Below the pieces are notes generated by a model. It did no database searches. It was given only the letters and a program-made list of their open reading frames with translations, and was not told the DNA's origin. This document shows, piece by piece, positions 1 to 6,069 of a stretch of 9,959 nt of DNA (positions within the stretch are counted from its first letter, which is position 1; each line of letters opens with the position of its first letter). Position numbers and translations under genes: made by a program. This stretch comes from Halanaerobiales bacterium (GTDB taxonomy: Bacteria > Bacillota_F > Halanaerobiia > DY22613). The DNA lies in NCBI GenBank assembly GCA_023128035.1, contig JAGMES010000155.1:1-9959 (forward strand). The letters run 5' to 3'.

Positions 1-8
1 ATATGAGC

Positions 9-46
9 ACCTCATTCCTTGGTATAATTATACCAAGGAATGAGGT
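9..46. repeat. Perfect 38-bp palindrome past the truncated NRPS end
   Basis: The two 19-base arms are exactly complementary with no loop: ACCTCATTCCTTGGTATAA and its reverse complement meet between positions 27 and 28. No T-run follows on either strand, so it is not a standard rho-independent terminator. It could be two inverted element ends joined head to head, a palindromic repeat, or a fold-back assembly artefact at a contig end. Confidence 0.85.
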
Positions 47-83
47 AAAAGTAAACCTTTTAATATCAAAAAAACTATTGAAA

Positions 84-3000
84 TTAAAGGGTTTTTGGGT
101 ATTCATTGTTATAAAATTCCGGGAATGCAGGATCTATGAGAAAAGTAGTTGAAAATGTTGTATTTTCAGTTGGCCCATATCCATTGATTATCTTTAAGTT
201 ACTGCATTCTCTTTTCACCTTATTTATATGCTTTGGTGATAGAACATCTCCTCCTACTAACAGGTATTTAAGGGTTTTAAACATATCTGCTCTTTCTTCT
301 GCCATCACATTAAATAAAGGTGCAGTAAGCCATAACATACTTATTTTATTGTTAACAATGTAATTTTTCATTTTTTCTGTGCTTAATATTAGATCATGCC
401 TACCTAAATGTAGTTCAAGTCCATTTAATAATGCTCCCCAAATCTCAAATGTATATGCATCAAAAGCTAGAGTTCCGGTTTGTAATATTTTATTCCCCTG
501 TTCAAACTCGATATAATTTGTATTTTTTATAAGTCTTACTACATTTCCGTGTTCTACCATTACTCCTTTGGGTTTTCCTGTTGAACCCGAGGTATAAATT
601 ACATATGCAAGACTTGTAGAAGTATTTTTATTCTCCAGGTTATAACAATTAGAAGAATAAAGTGGTGCATCTAAGATATCCAGTCGATTACAATTTAAAT
701 CGATATTTTTTCTAAAATCTCCTTGAACTAGTAGTAAAGGTATGGAGCAATCTTCTAACATAAGTTTTATTCGATCTTCTGGATACTCTGGATCAATTGG
801 AAGATATGCTCCTCCTGCTTTCAGTATTGCCAATATCCCGATAATCATCTCCAGTGATTTTTCAGCCACAATTCCTACTAAAGTCTCTTCTTGTACTCCC
901 TGTTTTCTTAGAATGTTAGCCAGACTATTAGCTTTAGCATTTAATTCTCTATAAGTTAATTTCTTTTCTTCTGCGCGAGTACGCGATAATACTACGATAT
1001 TCCCCGGTGTTTTTTCTACTTGTTCTTCAAATAACTGATGGATTGTTTTATCTCTTGGGTAATCTGAATAGGTGTTATTAAATTCGTAGAGAATCTTATC
1101 CCTTTTTTCATCTGAAAGCATCTTTATTTCACTTAACTTAATTTTTGAATTTGCGACTACTTCTTTAAGTATGTTCTGAAAATATGAGATCATTCTTTCT
1201 ACTGTTTCTCTCTTAAATAATCTAACACTATATTCGAGGTTTAAAATTATTACATTATCAGCGTCGATGGACGCGACTTCACTTGCATAGAATGTTAAAT
1301 CAAATTTTGAGATTTTATTGTGATAATCATATCTTCTTAGTTCTAAATTCTCAACTCTAAACTCTCCATTATCAAAGTTTTGCAACTGCATATTTTGCAG
1401 CACAAACATTACATCAAATAGTGGATTTCTATTTATATTCCTTCTTAGATTTAACTTATCTACTAACTCTTCGAATTGATAATCCTGATTTTCATAGGCC
1501 TTTAATACATTTTCTTTTACTTCATTTATAAATTCTTCGTAACTCTTAATTCCTTCTGGATTGTTCCTCATTGCAAGAGTGTTTACAAACATTCCTATAA
1601 TTTTCTCTAGGTCTGCATGTGGTCTACCTGCGATTGGGCTTCCTACTATGATATCCTCTTGTCCACTATATTTTGATAACAGGATATTTACCACTGATAA
1701 TAATACCATGTACAACGTACTATTAGTTTTTTTTGCGATTCTCTTTAACTCCTTTGTAAGTTCTTTATTCAATACAAAGCGTATGCTGTCTCCCTCATAA
1801 TTTTGCTTAATTGGTCTTGCATAATCTGTTGGCATATTTAATACTGGAATCGCGTTATAACGCGCATCATCACTAAATCTATTGATCCAATATTCTTCTT
1901 GTTTTTTCATACTTTCTGCTTTTAATAGCTCATTTTGCCATTCTGCATAATCCTTGTATTGAATTCTTAACACATCTAAATCTTTACTCTCATAAAGGTT
2001 TGCAAATTCGTCTACAAGAATTCCCATAGATGTACCATCAGAAATGATATGGTGCATATCAAACATCAATATATGTTCATCTAATTTTAATCTCGTAACT
2101 CCTACTCTAAATAATGGTGTTTTAGTTAAATCAAAAGCTCTTACAAATTCATTTACTATTTCTTCTATCCCTCTATCTGCTTTTTCTATATATTCTACCC
2201 TAAACTCTACTTCTTTGTTAATCCTTTGTATTATTTTATCATTTAAGGTCTCAAAACTCGTTCTTAAAGTCTCATGTCTTTCTATTAATCCTTTAAATGC
2301 ATTTTCTAATCTTTCTAAATCTAAATTTCCTTTGATCACAAATACTGCTGGTATATTATAGCTTGTACTATTTAAATCAAATTGCTGAAGCATATACATT
2401 CTCTTTTGCGCAGAAGATGTTTCATAGTATTCTCTCTCAGGTACGAGTTGTATTGAAGAAAACAGATTTTGTTCAGAATTTTGGATATATGCCGCAAATT
2501 CTTTTATTGTAGGTCTTTTAAACACTTCATCTAAAGGTATTCCTACATCAAACTCCTTGTGTATTTTAGATACAAGAATTGTAACCTTTAAAGAATGTCC
2601 TCCTAAATCAAAGAAATCATCGTTTATACCTACTTTTTCTACTGCTAAAACTTCCATCCAAATAGATGCTAACTTTTCTTCTACTTCATTTCTGGGTGCT
2701 TCATATGCTACTCCAGTTCTAATATTTCCTTCAGGCTCTGATAATGCTTTTCGATCTAACTTGCCATTTTTATTTAAAGGTATTTTTTTTAGTTGTACAA
2801 AATATGATGGGATCATATAATCTGGAAGATTTTTAGATAAATATTCCCTTAACTTCTTTGAAGTTAATTCTATTCCATTTATTTCTCTACGAGCTACTAT
2901 ATAAGCACATAAATATTTATTGCCATTCTCATCTTTTCTATCAATTACCACTACTTCTTTTATATTTTCATAGTTCATTAAGCAATTTTCTATCTCTCCA

Positions 3001-4670
3001 AGTTCGATTCTAAAGCCCCTGATTTTGACTTGGTGATCAATTCTTCCTAAAAACTCGATATTTCCATCGTGTAACCACCTTGCCAAATCGCCTGTCCTAT
3101 ACATTATTTCTCCAGGTATGTTATGCTGAAATGGATTCAGGACAAACTTCTCTGCTGTAAGTTCAGGGTTATTTAAATATCCTCGAGCAAGTCCTTGACC
3201 CCCAAGACACATTTCTCCAGAAACGCCAATTGGAAGAAGTCTTAAATTTTTATCAACTACATAGATTTGAGTATTTGCAATTGGTTTGCCAATTGTTATT
3301 ATGGATTCTGAGTCAAGGTTTCTCTTTATTGTTGATATAACACTGTTTTCTGTCGGACCATATTCATTCACTATCTCTAAATTTAAATTGAGTTTCTTAC
3401 TTCTTTTTACAAGATCTGAATTTACCTTTTCACCTGCTAATGTAATAATCCTTAATGATTTTGCATCTTCTTCAGTCAGTACTTCTAAAATAGCCAGATA
3501 TAATGATGGAACAGATATAAAGTTGGTTACGTACATAGTACGGATATAAGTTCTTAGTGCAATTGGATCTTTTACTTCATCCTCTGCTAATATTATTACT
3601 CTTGCTCCTGATACAATTGTAGTAAAAAAACTTGTTAAGAAACCATCAAATGTAAATGAGAATAATTGAAATGATATATCTTTAGGGCCAAATTGATATT
3701 CTTCTTTCCTCCAAATAATTGCATTTGTAATACTTTTGTGCTCTATCATTACCCCTTTAGGCTTTCCGGTTGTTCCAGAGGTATAAATTACATATGCTAA
3801 ATCATCAGGTTTATTTATCTTTGGCAGGTTAGAGCTATCTCCACTGTAGAGTTCATTATTATCCAGAGCAATCATTATTCCTTCAAACTCTGCATTATCT
3901 GTTAATTCATTTTGGGTTAACAATACTTTGACATTACTATCAGTAAGAATATATCTTATCCTGTCAGATGGATATTTTGGATCAATTGGAAGATATGCTG
4001 CACCAGATTTTAAGATACCAATTATACCAATTATCATTTTTAGAGAACGTTCAACCATAATACCAACAAGTTCTTCTGGTTTAATTTCTTTACCTTGTAA
4101 TGTTCTAGCCAGTTGATTTGCTTTTTCGTTTAACTCACGATAAGTTAGTTTTTGATTTTGATAGATCAGAGCTATATGATCTGGAGTTTTTTCTACTTGT
4201 TCTTCAAATAACTCATGTAAAGTTTTATCTCTTGGGTATTCTGCATAAGTGTTATTAAATTTATATAAAACTTTATCTTTTTCTTCTTTTGATAACATTT
4301 CTATCTCAGATAACTTTTCATCAGGCTTTTCGATAACAAAGTTAAGTATATTGCAAAAATGCTCTGATAACCTAGAGATTAATTGTTCGTCAAACTTCAG
4401 AGTATTATAGCTGAATTGCATAGTATATTGGTTATTCATCTCTACTGCCAATGTCAAATCAAAATTTGTCGATTCAAACATTGAATATGATTCAACTTTT
4501 AATATATTATTCTTTTCAGTAAGTTGTTTATCCAAAGGATAATTTTCAATTACAATTATTGAGTCAAAAAGTTCTTCTTTAGAATCTATTACACTCCATG
4601 ACTTGATATCTACCAATGACACATTTTCATATTTCATTCTTTCCTTTAAAGTCCCATCAATTTCTTTCAA
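84..4670 (-). CDS. NRPS fragment: end of C1, then A1-T1-C2 and a truncated A2 (separated from its 5' part by a frameshift)
   Basis: This is the larger part of a nonribosomal peptide synthetase, a cytoplasmic enzyme that activates amino acids and joins them on carrier domains. Numbering from codon 4670, domains are: tail of a condensation domain (1-120); adenylation domain A1 (about 150-645, YTSGTTGKPKG at 296-306, NEYGPTE at 435-441, catalytic-type K637 in NGKLDRK); carrier domain (about 657-730, LGGHSL with phosphopantetheine Ser693); condensation domain C2 (about 750-1175, active-site HHIISDG 873-879, IIGMFVNT 1024-1031); and A2 (from about 1205, YTSGSTGKPKG 1359-1369, NGYGPTE 1496-1502). 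A2 stops at residue 1528, so the A6-A10 core motifs, a second carrier and any release domain are absent. Codon 4670 is a TTG with no ribosome site. The frame is open back to 4730 and encodes the missing part of C1, so this is the downstream half of a broken gene, not a separate gene. Confidence 0.93.
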   Translation of the reverse strand: MKEIDGTLKERMKYENVSLVDIKSWSVIDSKEELFDSIIVIENYPLDKQLTEKNNILKVESYSMFESTNFDLTLAVEMNNQYTMQFSYNTLKFDEQLISRLSEHFCNILNFVIEKPDEKLSEIEMLSKEEKDKVLYKFNNTYAEYPRDKTLHELFEEQVEKTPDHIALIYQNQKLTYRELNEKANQLARTLQGKEIKPEELVGIMVERSLKMIIGIIGILKSGAAYLPIDPKYPSDRIRYILTDSNVKVLLTQNELTDNAEFEGIMIALDNNELYSGDSSNLPKINKPDDLAYVIYTSGTTGKPKGVMIEHKSITNAIIWRKEEYQFGPKDISFQLFSFTFDGFLTSFFTTIVSGARVIILAEDEVKDPIALRTYIRTMYVTNFISVPSLYLAILEVLTEEDAKSLRIITLAGEKVNSDLVKRSKKLNLNLEIVNEYGPTENSVISTIKRNLDSESIITIGKPIANTQIYVVDKNLRLLPIGVSGEMCLGGQGLARGYLNNPELTAEKFVLNPFQHNIPGEIMYRTGDLARWLHDGNIEFLGRIDHQVKIRGFRIELGEIENCLMNYENIKEVVVIDRKDENGNKYLCAYIVARREINGIELTSKKLREYLSKNLPDYMIPSYFVQLKKIPLNKNGKLDRKALSEPEGNIRTGVAYEAPRNEVEEKLASIWMEVLAVEKVGINDDFFDLGGHSLKVTILVSKIHKEFDVGIPLDEVFKRPTIKEFAAYIQNSEQNLFSSIQLVPEREYYETSSAQKRMYMLQQFDLNSTSYNIPAVFVIKGNLDLERLENAFKGLIERHETLRTSFETLNDKIIQRINKEVEFRVEYIEKADRGIEEIVNEFVRAFDLTKTPLFRVGVTRLKLDEHILMFDMHHIISDGTSMGILVDEFANLYESKDLDVLRIQYKDYAEWQNELLKAESMKKQEEYWINRFSDDARYNAIPVLNMPTDYARPIKQNYEGDSIRFVLNKELTKELKRIAKKTNSTLYMVLLSVVNILLSKYSGQEDIIVGSPIAGRPHADLEKIIGMFVNTLAMRNNPEGIKSYEEFINEVKENVLKAYENQDYQFEELVDKLNLRRNINRNPLFDVMFVLQNMQLQNFDNGEFRVENLELRRYDYHNKISKFDLTFYASEVASIDADNVIILNLEYSVRLFKRETVERMISYFQNILKEVVANSKIKLSEIKMLSDEKRDKILYEFNNTYSDYPRDKTIHQLFEEQVEKTPGNIVVLSRTRAEEKKLTYRELNAKANSLANILRKQGVQEETLVGIVAEKSLEMIIGILAILKAGGAYLPIDPEYPEDRIKLMLEDCSIPLLLVQGDFRKNIDLNCNRLDILDAPLYSSNCYNLENKNTSTSLAYVIYTSGSTGKPKGVMVEHGNVVRLIKNTNYIEFEQGNKILQTGTLAFDAYTFEIWGALLNGLELHLGRHDLILSTEKMKNYIVNNKISMLWLTAPLFNVMAEERADMFKTLKYLLVGGDVLSPKHINKVKRECSNLKIINGYGPTENTTFSTTFLIDPAFPEFYNNEYPKTL
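1010..1082 (-). repeat. Module repeat in the NRPS, copy 2 (start of A2)
   Basis: This encodes NNTYSDYPRDKTIHQLFEEQ, then VEKTP. At the DNA level it closely matches 4187-4260, one synthetase module away (about 3,177 bases). A shared stretch such as TTTTCTACTTGTTCTTCAAA is identical in both. Confidence 0.6.
4187..4260 (-). repeat. Module repeat in the NRPS, copy 1 (start of A1)
   Basis: This encodes NNTYAEYPRDKTLHELFEEQ, then VEKTP. It is the matching position of the first module. Such repeats are normal in synthetases, but they are places where recombination or misassembly can join modules. Confidence 0.6.
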
Positions 4671-4675
4671 AAGTT

Positions 4676-5635
4676 CTAATATAATTTGTTCTGACTTCTC
4701 AGACGTTCGAACTCTAAGAGGAATAGTATTTTAAATAATCCTACTATTTCCTCAATACCTTTGATCTCTGCATTTCTACCTGATACAGTTGTACCAAAAA
4801 CTATGTCATCCGTATTATTATATCTTTGTAGCAAAATGCCCCATACACTGTAAAAGAAAGCAGCAAGAGTTATTCTATTTTCTTTTACAAAATGGTTTAT
4901 ACAATTTGTTAATTCTTTATCCAATGAAAAAACATAACGTTCAGTTGCAACTTGATTAGTTGGGCTACCTGAGGATATATGTAGCATTGTCTTACTATCA
5001 AAACCTTCTAAATACTTTGTCCAATAAATTTTCTGTTCTTCTTGATTCTGATGTTGATGCCACTTTAGAAACTCTTTAAACGAATTCTTCTTTACTTTTT
5101 CTGGGATATTACCATCATATAAGAGATTGTAAGCTTTAAAAAACTCTTTAAGTATAATACCATTACTCCAACCATCATATAAAATATGATGATTGCTTAT
5201 AATCAACACAGATTCATTGTCATTAAGCTTTATCAATGTAACTCTAAAGGGTTCCATGCTGATATCTATTTTTTCAATTTGATCCTTTTCCTTAATCTCA
5301 TAAACTTTCTCTTCTTTCTCTAGGTCATCTAAATCTGATAAATCGTGTATTCTAATAGGTACTCTATACTTCTTCAATACGATTTGTAGAGGTTTTCTGA
5401 GCTTTTCCCATCTAAAAACTGTTCTAAGCATTTCATTGGCTTCAATAACATAGTTCCATGCTTTTTTCATCACTTCCAAATTTATCTTTCCACTAATTTT
5501 CAAACATAATTGTTCAAAGTAATAATTATCTTCTGAATTTTTTAGATAGTGAAACAGCATACCTTCTTGCATAGGGGTTAATGAAAAAATATTCTGGACA
5601 TTTTGATTATCAATTTTTTTATCTTTAGTATTCAT
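4676..5635 (-). CDS. NRPS N-terminal condensation domain, cut off by a frameshift (5' part of the same synthetase gene)
   Basis: This 319-residue product starts at the ATG at 5635. An AAGGAGAA ribosome site lies seven bases upstream, so I prefer it to the longer open frame reaching 5719. The sequence is a condensation domain, which forms the peptide bond between two carrier-bound substrates. It shows SLTPMQEGMLFH at 18-29, NEMLRTVF at 67-74, active-site HHILYDG at 149-155, and the start of the IVGLF-INT-IPLR core motif at 297-301. After Phe301 the frame changes to 18 unrelated residues (KILFLL...NKLY) and a stop. Restoring one base gives IVGLF-x-NTIPLRV and joins it to the 84-4670 frame, for a protein of about 1,850 residues. 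The LTPMQEGMLFH opening is typical of synthetases that accept a chain from a separate upstream synthetase protein. No such partner is seen. Confidence 0.9.
   Translation of the reverse strand: MNTKDKKIDNQNVQNIFSLTPMQEGMLFHYLKNSEDNYYFEQLCLKISGKINLEVMKKAWNYVIEANEMLRTVFRWEKLRKPLQIVLKKYRVPIRIHDLSDLDDLEKEEKVYEIKEKDQIEKIDISMEPFRVTLIKLNDNESVLIISNHHILYDGWSNGIILKEFFKAYNLLYDGNIPEKVKKNSFKEFLKWHQHQNQEEQKIYWTKYLEGFDSKTMLHISSGSPTNQVATERYVFSLDKELTNCINHFVKENRITLAAFFYSVWGILLQRYNNTDDIVFGTTVSGRNAEIKGIEEIVGLFKILFLLEFERLRSQNKLY
4728..4735 (-). other. Single-base deletion (frameshift site) in the NRPS gene
   Basis: On the minus strand the codons run GGA TTA TTT (Gly-Leu-Phe) and then AAAATACTATT. The conserved motif needs GGA TTA TTT ATN AAT ACT ATT (GLF-I-NTI), so one base is missing between 4733 and 4730. 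The in-frame TAA created at 4733-4731 closes the downstream frame exactly here, and the upstream frame runs on to a stop at 4676. The context is A/T-rich, so a base-calling error is possible. Confidence 0.85.
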
Positions 5636-5640
5636 AATAA

Positions 5641-5648
5641 TTCTCCTT
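5641..5648 (-). promoter_or_regulatory. Ribosome binding site of the NRPS gene
   Basis: On the minus strand, AAGGAGAA is followed by ATTATT and the ATG at 5635, with seven bases between GGAG and the start. This decides the start codon against the open frame that reaches 5719, which has no such site. Confidence 0.8.
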
Positions 5649-5746
5649 TCTTTATACATTTGGATCCGTTTAAAAAGCAAAAATTCAAGAAAATTATTTT
5701 TGTTTGTATAGTTTTGCATACAATATATTTACTTGCTTAAATAGTA

Positions 5747-5764
5747 ATAGTTTATTTAAACTAT
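5747..5764. repeat. 18-bp inverted repeat upstream of the NRPS gene, possible operator
   Basis: ATAGTTTA and TAAACTAT form perfect 8-base arms around a TT centre, about 110 bases before the NRPS start codon. The tiny spacer suits a dimeric regulator site better than an RNA hairpin. In DNA this AT-rich, chance is a serious alternative. Confidence 0.35.
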
Positions 5765-5870
5765 CCAATAAGAAATTAAAGGAATTTATATCTTAAATTA
5801 CTACAAGCCATTTTATTAAATTTCGTCAAATTTACTACAATTCCTTCATACTTTTTTATTATTCGCAATT

Positions 5871-5900
5871 ATTTTACTTTTAGAAACATTAATTAGACAA
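5871..5900 (-). promoter_or_regulatory. Weak candidate promoter for the NRPS gene
   Basis: On the minus strand, TTGTCT (5900-5895) is followed after 18 bases by TAAAAT (5876-5871). These match the sigma-A consensus at four and five of six positions. It lies directly after the terminator at 5908-5958, where a new transcript would be expected to begin. It would give a leader of about 230 bases. AT-rich sequence produces such matches often. Confidence 0.3.
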
Positions 5901-5907
5901 GAACTAT

Positions 5908-5958
5908 AAAAAAACAAAAAATCCATCTTACCTGAAATTAATCTCAGATAAGATGGAT
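5908..5958 (-). terminator. Rho-independent terminator in the intergenic region
   Basis: On the minus strand a 15-bp stem (arms 5944-5958 and 5921-5935, one G-U pair) with an 8-base loop is followed by a 13-base T-tract interrupted by a single G (5920-5908). It would stop read-through from the ATPase-nuclease array before the NRPS gene. The 5' side of the stem has a near-repeat just upstream (5980-5989) that can pair with the same 3' arm, so it might act as an attenuator. Confidence 0.8.
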
Positions 5959-6000
5959 GCAATATTAAGATAAAGTTCACAGGTAAGATTAAAAGCTAAA

Positions 6001-6023
6001 TCACATGAGAAAGATTTTTAATA
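6001..6023 (-). promoter_or_regulatory. Relic of the tandem-array promoter
   Basis: On the minus strand this reads TATTAAAAATCTTTCTCATG, then TGA. It lines up with the promoter upstream of the two complete genes (for example TTAATAAAATTCTTTCACAT, then GTGG). It follows the same TTTTTCATTTAAG tail of the terminator. The -10 hexamer TATAAT is replaced by ATTTAG, so the promoter is probably dead. It marks where a further unit once began, or the edge of a duplication. Confidence 0.65.
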
Positions 6024-6026
6024 CTT

Positions 6027-6059
6027 AAATGAAAAATGAGCCAAATACTATTGGCTCAT
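6027..6059 (-). terminator. Terminator of the left ATPase-nuclease gene
   Basis: On the minus strand, ATGAGCCAA and TTGGCTCAT form a perfect 9-bp stem (6051-6059 with 6036-6044) around a 6-base loop. TTTTTCATTT follows, and the hairpin begins ten bases after the stop codon. The same hairpin follows the other two genes of the array. Confidence 0.75.
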
Positions 6060-6069
6060 AATCCTCTTA

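Larger units (their letters stand above)
84..5635 (-). pseudogene. Whole NRPS gene C-A-T-C-A(truncated), frameshifted and 3'-truncated
   Basis: The two synthetase frames are parts of one gene. The join falls within the C5 core motif of the first condensation domain, and both sides match the family with only one base lacking. The 3' end is also lost: after STTFLID the sequence no longer resembles an adenylation domain in any frame. As it stands, the gene cannot make a working assembly line. Without its carrier, module 2 could not hold its amino acid, and there is no thioesterase or reductase. The frameshift might be a sequencing or assembly error, but the missing 3' end is a separate defect. 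The coding sequence is otherwise free of stops and keeps every visible catalytic motif, so the damage is recent or artefactual. Confidence 0.75.
5636..6069. other. Intergenic region between the NRPS gene and the first ATPase-nuclease gene
   Basis: These 434 bases hold no credible coding frame on either strand. Going leftward they contain the terminator of the neighbouring gene (6027-6059), a decayed copy of the array promoter (6001-6023), a strong terminator with T-tract (5908-5958), a weak promoter candidate (5871-5900), two copies of a TTGTAGTAA-type direct repeat (minus strand, 5795-5806 and 5828-5840), a short inverted repeat (5747-5764) and the NRPS ribosome site. Confidence 0.8.

Noticed and set aside
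9..46. Rho-independent terminator for the NRPS gene
   Set aside because: A strong hairpin could form, but neither strand has the following T-run, and the gene it would end is itself truncated.
136..4116. Plus-strand open frames of 60-105 codons opposite the NRPS gene
   Set aside because: They lie wholly within the convincing minus-strand coding sequence, have hydrophobic low-complexity products and show no family motifs.
5645..5680. TTGCTT-18-TATAAA promoter just before the NRPS start
   Set aside because: The -10 element would lie directly against the ribosome site, so the transcript would start within or after it.
5636..5719. Longer N-terminus for the NRPS (open frame to 5719)
   Set aside because: No ribosome site precedes it and the peptide is not domain-like. 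The ATG at 5635 has AAGGAGAA at the right distance and leads directly into the condensation domain.
5921..6059. CRISPR array or small tRNA-like RNA in the intergenic hairpins
   Set aside because: The hairpins are few, irregularly spaced and end in T-tracts, so they are terminators. No regular repeat-spacer pattern, cloverleaf or CCA end is seen.
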